Shown piece by piece: positions 17,849-26,516 of a stretch of 64,000 nucleotides of DNA. The notes under the pieces are model-generated. The model searched no databases. It had not been told where the DNA came from and saw nothing but the letters and a program-made list of their open reading frames with translations. Within the stretch, counting starts at the first letter, position 1. Each line of letters opens with the position of its first letter. Location of the stretch: positions 1 through 64,000 of the forward strand of contig NZ_SBIU01000006.1 in the NCBI RefSeq assembly GCF_004765805.1, read 5' to 3'. The translations under genes and the position numbers were made by a program. Origin of the DNA: Halorussus halobius. Its GTDB lineage: Archaea; Halobacteriota; Halobacteria; Halobacteriales; Haladaptataceae.

Positions 17849-19135
17849 CTACCGGTGGTCGAACACGCGCTGGACCTTCCCGACCTCGGTGCGCTCTATC
17901 TCGCCGGGTTCGACCACCTCGACGTCGTCGGGCGTGACCTCCAGCACGTCCCGCAGTTCCGACTCGATGCGGTCGCGGAGTTCGTCGGGCGTCCCCTTGA
18001 ACTCCTCGTGGTGCTCGACCGTTATCTCCATGGTGTCGAGGTTGTCCTCGCGGTAGAGGTCGAGCCGGTAGTGGGGTGCCACGTCGCCCAGGTCGAGCAT
18101 CACCTCCTCTATCTGGCTCGGGTAGACGTTCACCCCGCGAACGATGAGCAGGTCGTCGGTCCGGCCGGTCACGTTGTCCATCCGGACGACGGTTCGGCCA
18201 CACTCACACTCCTCGTAGTTCAGCGAGGTGATGTCGCCCGTGCGGTAGCGCAGGACCGGCAGCGCGTCCTTCGTGAGCGACGTGAGGACGAGTTCGCCCT
18301 CCTCGCCCGCGGGCAGGGGTTCGCCGGTATCGGGGTCGACGACCTCGGGGTAGAAGTGGTCCTCCCAGACGTGAAGCCCGTTCTGGGCCTCCTCGCACTC
18401 GATGGAGACGCCGGGCCCGATTATCTCCGAGAGGCCGTACACGTCGAGCGCGGTCACGCCGAGCGCGCGCTCTATCTCCTCGCGCATCGGGTCGGTGAAC
18501 GGCTCGGCCCCGATGATGACGCGGGACAGCGGGAGGTCGCGCACGTCCATCATCCGGTCTTCGGCCGCCTCCGCGAGATACAGGCAGTACGAGGGCGTAC
18601 ACGACAGCGCGTCGCTGTCGAGGTCCCGAAGCATGTCGAGCTGGCGCGCGGTGTTGCCCCCACCGGTCGGGATGACCGTCGCGCCCAGCTCCTCGATGCC
18701 GTCGTGGAAGCCCAGCCCGCCGGTGAACAGTCCGTAGCCGTAGGCGTTCTGGACGGTCTCGCCGGGCCGGATGCCAGCCGCGTACAGCGACCGGGCCATC
18801 ACTTCCTTCCAGACGCCCAGGTCGTCCTCGGTGTAGGCGACGATTTTCGGCTTCCCGGTGGTGCCCGACGAGGCGTGGATGCGCCGGACGTCCTCGTGGT
18901 CGACCGCGAACAGGCCGTCCGGGTACTCGTCCCTGAAGTCCTCCTTGGTGGTGAACGGAAGTGACGAGATGTCCTCGACGCTCTCGACGTCCTCGGGCGA
19001 GACGCCCGCCTCGTCGAGCGCCTCGCGGTAGAACGGGACGTTCTCGTAGGCGTACTCGACCGTCTCGGCGAGTCGCTCGTCCTGTAGCTCCCGGAGCTCG
19101 TCACGCGTGGCCGTCTCGATGTCGCTGTAGGCCAT
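17849..19135 (-). CDS. Phenylacetate-CoA ligase family protein (AMP-forming)
   Basis: 428 aa, the size of PaaK. It is an adenylate-forming enzyme with ATP loop ASSGTTGKPKIVAYT (about 90), GAEPF (about 205), VYGLSEIIGPGVSIEC (about 225) and the hinge/C-terminal RTDDLLIVRGVNVYPSQIEEV (about 325). These match phenylacetate-CoA ligases, which activate aryl acids with ATP and CoA. Haloarchaea carry several paralogues, so the true substrate may be another aryl or short carboxylic acid. The start MAYSDIETATRDEL at 19135 is preferred to an upstream in-frame extension that lacks protein character. It lies before the acyl-CoA gene block but on the other strand. Confidence 0.9.
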   Translation of the reverse strand: MAYSDIETATRDELRELQDERLAETVEYAYENVPFYREALDEAGVSPEDVESVEDISSLPFTTKEDFRDEYPDGLFAVDHEDVRRIHASSGTTGKPKIVAYTEDDLGVWKEVMARSLYAAGIRPGETVQNAYGYGLFTGGLGFHDGIEELGATVIPTGGGNTARQLDMLRDLDSDALSCTPSYCLYLAEAAEDRMMDVRDLPLSRVIIGAEPFTDPMREEIERALGVTALDVYGLSEIIGPGVSIECEEAQNGLHVWEDHFYPEVVDPDTGEPLPAGEEGELVLTSLTKDALPVLRYRTGDITSLNYEECECGRTVVRMDNVTGRTDDLLIVRGVNVYPSQIEEVMLDLGDVAPHYRLDLYREDNLDTMEITVEHHEEFKGTPDELRDRIESELRDVLEVTPDDVEVVEPGEIERTEVGKVQRVFDHR

Positions 19136-19330
19136 GTCAGAGAGTAGTTCGCAAGAGCGGGGTAAAGTCCTTTGGTCGTCGGAGCCCGGCCCGTCCCGGA
19201 ACGCCGCCGCGTCCGGGGGTCGCTCACCGAATCCCGGTCTCGAGCACGTCTGCGCGAGCTTCGTCACCGTAGCCGACTGACCGGCGACCTCGGTCGAAGC
19301 GCGTTTCTCGAGCCTCGGCTCGACCACCGC

Positions 19331-19942
19331 TCACTCGTCGGCCGCAGTCGCGTTCGCCCACGTCCGGTCGGGGGCCGAGTCGAAGCGGTGACACTGCGCT
19401 CGAAGCGACCCGGTGTGGCTCGCCGAGCAGCCCGCGTACTCGCCGTTCTCCAGCCAGAGGACGCGCGTCCCGTGGTCGTCCGGCAGGATTCCCTCGGGGT
19501 TGCCGCCGCCGGTCGTCACCTCGATGCGGTACTGGATGCCGACGTCACACGAGTCGTTCGCGGACGCGTCGACGACGTGGTCGGCGTCGGGGTCGGTCCG
19601 GGGATGGGACTCGACGTGGACGCGGAAAGTGCTGAGGTCCGCGCCCGGCGGCGACGTGCGCTCGACCCACGCCGAGAGATTGGCCTCACTGTCGCCGGTC
19701 TCGACGAACGACACCTGCGAGTAGTTCCCGCCGCTGGCCGACCCGCCCGCGTACGTCGCCACCTCGTCCGCACAGCCCGAATCGAGGCGTTCGAGCGACG
19801 CGACCGCCATCTCGGTCGGCCCGGTGTGGTCCGAGAAGCCCGGCAGCGCGTTCACCGCGCCCGGCTCCGCGCCGGCGACCGCGAGGCCGAGCAGGGCCGC
19901 GACGAGGAGGACGTTCTTCGACGTTTCGGAGTCGAGGACCAT
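19331..19942 (-). CDS. Hypothetical exported or membrane-anchored protein
   Basis: 203 aa. One hydrophobic segment at about residues 10-26 (VLLVAALLGLAVAG) can act as a signal or anchor. The remainder is polar, with four Cys residues that could form two disulfides outside the cell (SGCADEV, DSCDVG, YAGCSAS and AQCHRF). It is Asn/Gly/Ser-rich and acidic. No known family is recognised. Composition and codon use look native. Confidence 0.72.
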   Translation of the reverse strand: MVLDSETSKNVLLVAALLGLAVAGAEPGAVNALPGFSDHTGPTEMAVASLERLDSGCADEVATYAGGSASGGNYSQVSFVETGDSEANLSAWVERTSPPGADLSTFRVHVESHPRTDPDADHVVDASANDSCDVGIQYRIEVTTGGGNPEGILPDDHGTRVLWLENGEYAGCSASHTGSLRAQCHRFDSAPDRTWANATAADE

Positions 19943-20044
19943 AGGTCACGCTCCGGCACGGAGCTGTTAAATCGGTCGGTCGAGTCGGTCACGGGACCCG
20001 CCGACAACGGCAGCTATTTCCACCGAGGCCGACACGCTCTAGCC

Positions 20045-21223
20045 ATGCGCGACGCCTACCTCGCGGGCGCGGCCCAGACCGACTTCGGGTCGTTCCCCGA
20101 CGAGAGCTATCGGTCGCTGTTCCGCACCGCGTTCGAGCGGGCGAGCGAGTCGGTCCCGAACGGCCTCGATGCCGACGACGTTGACGAAGCGGTCGTCGGC
20201 ACGCTCGGCGTGGGCGGCCGTCAACTCGGGCTGTCCGGCCCGGCGACCACCGAACACGTCGGCCTCCACGGCGTCCCGACCACGCGAGTCGAGAACGCCT
20301 GCGCCGCGTCCGGTTACGCGGTCCGGCAGGCCGTCCAGGCCGTCCGGTCGGGGATGGCCGACGTGGTGCTGGCGGGCGGGGTCGAGATAATGACCGACGC
20401 CTCGGGCGACGCCACCAAGTACTGGCTCGGCGTCTCGGGCGAGACCGAGTGGGAGCGACTGTCGGGCACGACCTTCGCGGGCGTGTACGCCCAGATGGCC
20501 GACGCCCACATGGCCGAGTACGGCACCACCAGCGAACAGCTCTCGCACGTCTCGGTCAAGAACCACCGCAACGGCGCGAGCAACCCCCACGCCCAGCTGG
20601 GGTTCGAGTGCTCGCTCGACGACGCCGAGAGCGCACAGACCGTGGCCGACCCCCTGACGCTGTATCACTGCTGTCCGACCAGCGACGGTGCGGCCGCCGC
20701 CGTCGTCGTGAGCGAGGACGTGGTGGGCGAGTACACCGACGACCCCATCCGAATCGCGGGCGTGGGCGCGGCCAGCGACGCGGTGGGACTGTTCCAGCGC
20801 GATTCGTACACCGGCATCGAGGCGTCCCGGCGCGCGGCCGAGACCGCTTACGACCGGGCCGGACTCGGCCCCGAGGACGTCGACTTCGCGGAGGTCCACG
20901 ACTGCTTCGCCATCGCCGAGATTCTGGCCTACGAGGATTTGGGCTTCTGTGAGCCGGGCGAGGGCGGCGACCTCGTGGCGTCGGGAGCCACCGCGCTCGA
21001 CGGCGACCTGCCGGTCAACCCCTCGGGCGGCCTCAAGTCGAAGGGCCATCCCATCGGCGCGACCGGTGCCGGACAGGTCGCCGAAGTCTTCAAACAGCTC
21101 TCGGGCGAGGCGGGCGACCGGCAGGTCGAGGACGCGACGCGCGCGCTGACCCACAACGTCGGCGGCAGCGGCGGCGCGGCCGTGGTTCACCTGTTCGAGC
21201 GCGAGTCGGGGGTGGAGGCATGA
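20045..21223 (+). CDS. Thiolase family protein (SCP2-type acetyl-CoA acyltransferase)
   Basis: 392 aa. The catalytic Cys sits in VENACAASGYAV (about 84), the second-site His in VHDCFAIAEI (about 283), and the C-terminal His in KSKGHPIGATGAGQ (about 338). This layout is the SCP2/archaeal-thiolase type used for acetoacetyl-CoA or 3-ketoacyl-CoA cleavage and formation. The stop overlaps the ATG of the HMG-CoA-synthase-like/DUF35 gene by four bases (ATGA), so they are co-translated. In other archaea thiolase, DUF35 and HMG-CoA synthase form one complex, so a physical partnership is likely here too. Confidence 0.93.
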   Translation: MRDAYLAGAAQTDFGSFPDESYRSLFRTAFERASESVPNGLDADDVDEAVVGTLGVGGRQLGLSGPATTEHVGLHGVPTTRVENACAASGYAVRQAVQAVRSGMADVVLAGGVEIMTDASGDATKYWLGVSGETEWERLSGTTFAGVYAQMADAHMAEYGTTSEQLSHVSVKNHRNGASNPHAQLGFECSLDDAESAQTVADPLTLYHCCPTSDGAAAAVVVSEDVVGEYTDDPIRIAGVGAASDAVGLFQRDSYTGIEASRRAAETAYDRAGLGPEDVDFAEVHDCFAIAEILAYEDLGFCEPGEGGDLVASGATALDGDLPVNPSGGLKSKGHPIGATGAGQVAEVFKQLSGEAGDRQVEDATRALTHNVGGSGGAAVVHLFERESGVEA

Positions 21224-22782
21224 CGGACGCCGACGCACCGCGAATCGAGGCTGTCGGCGCGTACGCGCCCCGATTTCGCGTCTCGGCCGACGAGTTCGAG
21301 TCGGCGTGGGGCCAGTTCCACGCGTCGGGCGTGAACGCCAAGGCGGTGCCCGACGCCGACGAGGACGCGCTGACGATGGCCTACGAGGCCGCCACGCGCG
21401 CGCTCGACGCGGCCGACCGCGAGGGCGGGGTCGTGGCGTTCCTCGCGTTCGCCTCGACCACGCCGCCGATGGCCGAGGAGGACCTGTCGGCGCGTCTGGG
21501 CGGCATGCTGGACGTTCCGGGCGACGCGACCCGTCACGTCTTCACCGGGAGTACGCGCGCCGGGACGCGGGCGCTCGACGCCGCGCTCTCGGCCGGGCCG
21601 TGGTCGAGCGGACGGGACGCCGCCGACGGGGGCGCAACCGACGAGCGCGTCGGTCTCGTCGTCGCGGCGGACGCCCCGCGCGGCGAACCGGACAGTCCCG
21701 AGGACCACGCGGCCGGCGCGGGCGCGGCGGCGTTCGTCCTCTCGGAATCGGGCGACGCGGCCGTGGCCTCGCGGGCCGAGTACGCCGAGGCGTTCCCCGG
21801 CACGCGCTTCCGGTCCACCGGCGAGGAGAGGGTCGAGGGCCTCGGCGCGACCGGTTACGAGCGCGCGGCGTTCACCGAGACGCTGGCGGGCGCGGTCGAC
21901 CGCCTCGAACTCGACGACGCCGACGTCGACGCGGCCCCAGTGCAGGCCCCGGACGGCAAACTCCCCTACCGCGCGGCGGGCGCGCTCGGCGTCGACGCCG
22001 AGACCGTCCAGACGTGCGCGACCGTCCACGACCTCGGGGACACCGGTGCGGCCAGCGTCCCGCTGAGTCTGGCGACGGCGCTGGCAGACGGTGCGGACCG
22101 AACCCTCGCGGCGGCGTTCGGAAGCGGCGCGGGCGCGGACGCCCTGCTGGTCGAGACGACTGGTGAGCGAGGCGGCGAGGCCGTCGCCGCCTCGCTCGCG
22201 CTCGACGGGAGCGAGTCGATTTCCTACGCCGAGTACCTCCGCAAGCGCGGCGAGGTGACGTCGGGACCGCCCGAGGGCGGCGGCGCGTACGTCAGCGTGC
22301 CGTCGTGGAAGCGCACGCTCGACCAGCGCCACCGCCTGGTCGCCGGCCGGTGTCCCGACTGCGGGAGCCTCAACTTCCCGCCCGAAGGCGCGTGCAACGC
22401 CTGCAAGGCGCTGGTCGACGAGTACGACGAGGTGCAGTTGCCGGGGACCGGGACCGTGGAGGCCGCGACGGTCATCTCGCAGGGCGGCGCGCCGCCGGAG
22501 TTCGCCGAGCAACAGGCCCAGTCGGGCGACTTCGGAGTGGTGGTGGTCGCGCTGGACGGGCCTCGCGAGTCGCGAAGCTGCTCGGAACGGTCGAGCGGCG
22601 AGGAGCCAAGCGACGACCCGCGAGACGAGCGCGAAAACGCGAGCGTCCCGGCGCAGGTCGTGGACGCCGACCCGGCGGACGTGGCAATCGGCGACCGCGT
22701 GGAGACCACGATGCGGCGCATCTACACGCAGGAGGGCGTGACGCGCTACGGGTTCAAGGTGCGGCCCCGGGAAACGGAGTGA
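21220..22782 (+). CDS. HMG-CoA-synthase-like domain fused to a DUF35 zinc-ribbon/OB-fold domain
   Basis: 520 aa. Residues about 5-330 have the HMG-CoA synthase/KAS III fold. Residues about 355-515 are a DUF35 protein with rubredoxin-like CPDCGSLNFPPEGACNAC followed by an OB fold. In archaea these are usually separate, and DUF35 bridges thiolase to HMG-CoA synthase. The synthase part seems catalytically dead: where the family has ACKAGT with the nucleophilic Cys, this protein has STRAGT, and the HQPNGKFP His motif reads QAPDGKLP. A polar insert of about 30 residues (about 449-478) breaks the OB fold. It probably acts as a scaffold for the adjacent thiolase rather than as an enzyme. Confidence 0.85.
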   Translation: MTDADAPRIEAVGAYAPRFRVSADEFESAWGQFHASGVNAKAVPDADEDALTMAYEAATRALDAADREGGVVAFLAFASTTPPMAEEDLSARLGGMLDVPGDATRHVFTGSTRAGTRALDAALSAGPWSSGRDAADGGATDERVGLVVAADAPRGEPDSPEDHAAGAGAAAFVLSESGDAAVASRAEYAEAFPGTRFRSTGEERVEGLGATGYERAAFTETLAGAVDRLELDDADVDAAPVQAPDGKLPYRAAGALGVDAETVQTCATVHDLGDTGAASVPLSLATALADGADRTLAAAFGSGAGADALLVETTGERGGEAVAASLALDGSESISYAEYLRKRGEVTSGPPEGGGAYVSVPSWKRTLDQRHRLVAGRCPDCGSLNFPPEGACNACKALVDEYDEVQLPGTGTVEAATVISQGGAPPEFAEQQAQSGDFGVVVVALDGPRESRSCSERSSGEEPSDDPRDERENASVPAQVVDADPADVAIGDRVETTMRRIYTQEGVTRYGFKVRPRETE

Positions 22783-22796
22783 CCGAGGACGGACGC

Positions 22797-23045
22797 TGTG
22801 CGGGGCGGCTGTGCGGTTGCGGGTTATGCAGTTGCGGGCTGTGCGGGTGCGGGCTGTGCGGTTGCGGACTCATAGGCTCAAGCAGTAGCTAGCTAGCTTC
22901 GTGCTGTTCGCTCGGTCCGAACGAGGATTCGGAGTGAGTCGAGCTTCGTTCCGGGCGAGGATTCGGAGTGAGTCGAGCGAACTATCGCCGAGGCCTAGGG
23001 AACGACCGCACGGCACCGCAACCGCACAACACCGCCAGCGCGAGC
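22797..23045. repeat. CTAGCT palindromic element, copy C, with internal tandem repeats
   Basis: Lies between the DUF35-fusion gene and the dehydrogenase gene. The left arm contains four tandem 15-bp units like GCTGTGCGGTTGCGG (22808-22867), then GTAGCTAGCTAGCTTC. The centre has a 23-bp direct repeat CGAGGATTCGGAGTGAGTCG… at 22922-22944 and 22956-22978. The right arm begins with ATCGCCGAGGCCTAGG and runs into CCGCACGGCACCGCAACCGC. The arms are less symmetric than in copies B and F. The rest of the spacer is the promoter of the next gene (CGCTTAACC near 23105). Confidence 0.75.
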
Positions 23046-23139
23046 CGACACCTCTCGTGAAGACGAGCGCGCGACCATCGGGCCGTCGTCCGAGTATCCA
23101 TAAACGCTTAACCGCGCTCCGAACCCCGTTTTACCCGTC

Positions 23140-24036
23140 ATGAACGAACTGAACGTCGCGGTACTCGGAGCCGGAACCATGGGTCACGGCATCGCACAGG
23201 TGTCGGCGATGGCGGGCCACGACGTGACGATTCGGGACATCGAGCGCGAGTTCGTCGACGACGGCATCGATTCCATCGAAGCGAATCTCCAGGGCGGCGT
23301 CGACCGCGAGAAGATCACCGAGTCGGAGAAGGCCGCGACGCTCGACCGCATCTCGGGCACGACCGACCTCGCGGACGCCGTCGCGGACGCCGACCTCGTG
23401 GTCGAGGCCGTGCCCGAGGACGTCGACCTCAAGCGGGGGACGTTCGAGGACGTCGAGGAACACGCGCCCGAGGACGCGATTATCGCCTCGAACACGTCGT
23501 CGCTGTCGGTCACCGAAATCGCGTCGGCGCTCGACGACCCCGGCCGTGGCGTCGGCCTCCACTTCTTCAACCCGGTCCACATCATGGAACTCGTGGAGGT
23601 CGTCGTGGCCGAGCAGACCGACGAGGAGACCGTGGCGTTCGCCGAAGAATTCGTCGAGGACCTCGGCAAGACGGTCGTGAGCGTGCACGACACCGCCGGG
23701 TTCGCCTCCTCGCGGCTCGGGGTCGCGCTCGGCGTCGAGGCCATGCGGATGGTCGAGGAGGGCGTCGCCAGCCCGCGCGACGTCGACGCCTCGATGGAAC
23801 TGGGGTACAACCACCCGATGGGTCCCATCGAACTGGGCGACGTGGTGGGACTCGACGTGCGGCTGGACATCCTCGAACACCTCCGCGAGGAACTCGGCGA
23901 GCGGTTCCGACCCCCGCAGATTCTCCGCCGGAAGGTCCGGGCCGGAAAGCTCGGCAAGAAGACCGGCGAGGGGTTCTACGTCTGGGAGGACGGCGAAATC
24001 GTGGGCACGTCGGGCGACTGGGGTGACGACGAATGA
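23140..24036 (+). CDS. 3-hydroxyacyl-CoA dehydrogenase
   Basis: 298 aa, single-function short HAD type like human HADH or bacterial Hbd/PaaH. The N-terminal Rossmann motif GAGTMGHGIAQ (about 8-18) binds NAD. The catalytic His lies in HFFNPVHIMELVEVV (about 140-154), with the SNTSSLSVTEIA loop before it. The C-terminal dimer domain includes ELGYNHPMGPIELGDVVGLD. It oxidises 3-hydroxyacyl-CoA in fatty-acid or aromatic-acid beta-oxidation. ATGA overlap with the enoyl-CoA hydratase gene shows they form an operon for two successive steps. Confidence 0.94.
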   Translation: MNELNVAVLGAGTMGHGIAQVSAMAGHDVTIRDIEREFVDDGIDSIEANLQGGVDREKITESEKAATLDRISGTTDLADAVADADLVVEAVPEDVDLKRGTFEDVEEHAPEDAIIASNTSSLSVTEIASALDDPGRGVGLHFFNPVHIMELVEVVVAEQTDEETVAFAEEFVEDLGKTVVSVHDTAGFASSRLGVALGVEAMRMVEEGVASPRDVDASMELGYNHPMGPIELGDVVGLDVRLDILEHLREELGERFRPPQILRRKVRAGKLGKKTGEGFYVWEDGEIVGTSGDWGDDE

Positions 24037-24896
24037 GCGACGAGGACGCCGAGGGCACGGCGAGCGCCGACGCCGACCCGACGCCCGGCGCGCCCGAGCA
24101 GGTCGCCGCCGAGTGCGAGACGGTCGACGTCGCGGTCGGCGACCGAGCCGAGGGCGTGGCCACCGTCACGCTGTCGCGACCCGACGCCCGGAACGCGCTC
24201 AACGCCCAGTTGCGGGCGGAACTGAAGGACGTGCTGGACGCCATCGAAGCGAGCGACGTGCGCGTGGTCGTCCTCACCGGCTCCGAGGAGTCGGGCGCGT
24301 TCGTCGCGGGCGCGGACGTGACCGAACTCCGCGAGCGCGGCCCGTTCGAGCAGCGCGAGGCCAGCGCCCGCCCGCGGGTGTACGAGTACGTCGACGACCT
24401 GCGCCAGCCCGTCGTCGGCGCGATAAACGGCCACGCGCTCGGGGGCGGCTGCGAACTCGCGCAGGCCTGCGACACCCGCATCGCCCGCGAGGACGCCAAA
24501 CTGGGCCAGCCCGAGATAAATCTCGGCATCATGCCCGGCGGCGGCGGCACCCAGCGACTCCCCCGACTGGTCGGCGAAGGCCAGGCGATGCGGCTGATTC
24601 TCTCCGGGGAGCTAATCGACGCCGAGGAAGCCGGCGACATCGGACTCGTGGACGAGGTCCACCCGGAGGGCGAGTTCGAGGAACGGGTCTACGACCTCGC
24701 GGGGTCGATGGCCGACAAGAGCCCGCTCGCGCTGGAGTTCGCCAAGAAGTCGGTGAAGGCGAGCAGCCGGATGGACCTCGACGACGGCATCGAGTACGAG
24801 GCCGAACTGTTCGCCCAACTGTTCGCCTCCGAGGACAAGAACGAGGGCATCGACGCCTTCTTCGAGGACCGCGAGCCCGAGTGGTCGGGGGAGTGA
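24033..24896 (+). CDS. Enoyl-CoA hydratase/isomerase family protein
   Basis: 287 aa, crotonase fold. An acidic extension of about 40 residues precedes the usual start (VATVTLSRPDARNALNAQLR). Oxyanion-hole segments are AFVAGADVTEL (about 88-98) and GHALGGGCELAQACDTRIA (about 131). The catalytic Glu pair is represented by GGGCELA and PEINLGIMPGGGGTQRLPR (about 152). It hydrates 2-enoyl-CoA, the step before the preceding dehydrogenase. It starts inside the end of that gene (4-base overlap). Confidence 0.93.
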   Translation: MSDEDAEGTASADADPTPGAPEQVAAECETVDVAVGDRAEGVATVTLSRPDARNALNAQLRAELKDVLDAIEASDVRVVVLTGSEESGAFVAGADVTELRERGPFEQREASARPRVYEYVDDLRQPVVGAINGHALGGGCELAQACDTRIAREDAKLGQPEINLGIMPGGGGTQRLPRLVGEGQAMRLILSGELIDAEEAGDIGLVDEVHPEGEFEERVYDLAGSMADKSPLALEFAKKSVKASSRMDLDDGIEYEAELFAQLFASEDKNEGIDAFFEDREPEWSGE

Positions 24897-24991
24897 GTCG
24901 TTCTTGGCGGACTGAACGGGCGAGGCGCGCTCGCGGCCGACGACCGCGAGCGCGCCGAGGGCGTTCGAGGCTGTAATTCCAGTTTGCGACC

Positions 24992-25747
24992 TCACCGCAT
25001 CAGCTCGCCGCCGTTGACGTTGAGCGTCTCGCCCGTCACGAACCCCGCGTCGCGCAGGTACGCCACCGCGTCGGCTATCTGCTCGGGCTGGCCGAACGTT
25101 CCGAGCGGAATCGCGGCCAGTTCCTCGCGCTTCTCGGCCTCGGTCCGGTCGGCGGTCATGTCGGTCTCGACGTGGCCCGGCGCGACCGCGTTGACCCGAA
25201 TCTCGGGCGCGAAGTCGTCGGCGTGGCTCTTGGTCAGGCCGAGCAGTCCCGCCTTCGACGCGGCGTAGTGGCACTCGACGGCCGCGCCCGTGTGGGCCAG
25301 AATCGACGAGACGTTCGTGACGGAGGGCGTCGGCGCGGGGTCGCCAGCGGCGGCGTCCGCCGACGCCCGGAGGTGGGGCAGTGCGGCCTTCGTCACGTTG
25401 AACGCGCCGTTGACGTTGGTGTCCATCACCCGGTCGAAGTCCGCCGGCGAGAGGTCCTCGGTGAAGACGTGCTGGTCGATGCCGGCGTTGTTCACGACGT
25501 GGTCGACGCCGCCGAACGCCTCGACCGTCGCGTCCACGAGGTCGGCGGCCTCGTCGGCGTCGCTCACGTCCGCCCGGACCGCGACCGCGTCGGCGTCGGT
25601 CTCCTCGTCGATGGCGTCGGCGACCGCGCGGGCCTGCTGGGCGCTCTCGACGTAGTTGACCGCGACGTCGTAGCCGTCGCGGGCGAACCGCTCGGCGATT
25701 GCCCGACCGATGCCCCGCGAGGAGCCGGTGACGATGGCTGCTGGCAT
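24992..25747 (-). CDS. SDR family oxidoreductase (FabG-like 3-oxoacyl reductase)
   Basis: 251 aa, classical short-chain dehydrogenase. Cofactor motif TGSSRGIGRAIA (about 7-18), NNAG (about 90), and the catalytic Ser-Tyr-Lys as NVSSILAHTG … CHYAASKAGLLGL. C-terminal GHVETDMT and GETLNVNGGELM fit FabG/PhaB reductases that use NADP(H). In haloarchaea such genes can serve polyhydroxyalkanoate synthesis or acyl-CoA metabolism. It converges with the dehydrogenase/hydratase operon. The start is the ATG at 25747, which sets the cofactor motif at the normal place. Confidence 0.92.
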   Translation of the reverse strand: MPAAIVTGSSRGIGRAIAERFARDGYDVAVNYVESAQQARAVADAIDEETDADAVAVRADVSDADEAADLVDATVEAFGGVDHVVNNAGIDQHVFTEDLSPADFDRVMDTNVNGAFNVTKAALPHLRASADAAAGDPAPTPSVTNVSSILAHTGAAVECHYAASKAGLLGLTKSHADDFAPEIRVNAVAPGHVETDMTADRTEAEKREELAAIPLGTFGQPEQIADAVAYLRDAGFVTGETLNVNGGELMR

Positions 25748-25808
25748 ACTCCGACCACCGCACCCGGCGACCTTGGAACTTTTGTCCGGCGGGTGCGAGT
25801 GCCCACGC

Positions 25809-26405
25809 ATGACGAAGCGCGAGCCCGGCTCCGGCGTCTCGAAGCGGCGGTCCGCCCCGCCCGACGACGCCGAACTCGACGACCTGCTCGACGAACTCGA
25901 AGAGTTGGAGGAGACCGTCGACGACCCCGACGAGCGCGAGCAGGTCCGCGAGACGATGCGGGTCGCCCGCCGGGTCCGGACCACCGGCGCGTTCGGCCGG
26001 GTCATCCGGGGGTTCGACCGCCGGGACGCCTCCGAGGCGCTGGTGGGAAGCGTCGTGTTCGGCGTGCCGATGCTGGTCGAGGAGGGGACGCTCGAGGTCG
26101 GCGCGTTCGTGGCCGCAAATCCGGTCTCGCTCGTGGGCACCGTCCTCGGCACCGTCGCCATCGTCGTCGGCCTGCTCTACGTCGCGGAGATACAGCGCGT
26201 CGAGATTCACGAGCCGTTCTTCGGCGTCGTTCCCCGGCGGCTCGCGGGCGTGCTGACCATCTCGTTCGCGACGGCCGCCGTCCTGATGACCGGCTGGGGA
26301 CGGGTCGACTGGGGCGAGCCGTGGCTGGCGCTCTGTCAGACGACGGTCGCGTTCGCGCCGATGGCGCTCGGGGCCGCGCTCGGCGACATCCTCCCGGGGT
26401 CGTGA
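25809..26405 (+). CDS. Integral membrane protein, DUF2391-like
   Basis: 198 aa. The first 75 residues are charged and probably coiled (DAELDDLLDELEELEETVDDPDEREQ), followed by about five membrane helices from ALVGSVVFGVPMLV onward. This organisation resembles the DUF2391 family of archaeal and bacterial membrane proteins of unknown function. It is divergent from the SDR gene with 61 bases between the start codons. Confidence 0.72.
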   Translation: MTKREPGSGVSKRRSAPPDDAELDDLLDELEELEETVDDPDEREQVRETMRVARRVRTTGAFGRVIRGFDRRDASEALVGSVVFGVPMLVEEGTLEVGAFVAANPVSLVGTVLGTVAIVVGLLYVAEIQRVEIHEPFFGVVPRRLAGVLTISFATAAVLMTGWGRVDWGEPWLALCQTTVAFAPMALGAALGDILPGS

Positions 26406-26429
26406 GCGCCGGCTTCGAACCCGCCCTAA

Positions 26430-26466
26430 ATAGTCGGGAATAATAGTATAGAGCACAAAGTATATG
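26430..26466. promoter_or_regulatory. AT-rich promoter region before a zinc-ribbon microprotein
   Basis: TAAATAGTCGGGAATAATAGTATAGAGCACAAAGTATATG is one of the most AT-rich stretches in this window and precedes the small gene at 26517 by about 50 bases. It can hold a strong TATA box (AGTATA or TATATG) and suggests high or regulated expression. Confidence 0.5.
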
Positions 26467-26516
26467 CCGGTCGCGCGGGACGTGGTAACTGTTCGCACAG
26501 TGCGACGGTGAGAGCC

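Noticed and set aside
19172..20044. A 291-residue N-terminal extension of the thiolase
   Set aside because: The extension lies opposite another gene and lacks conserved residues; the ATG at 20045 matches thiolase family starts.
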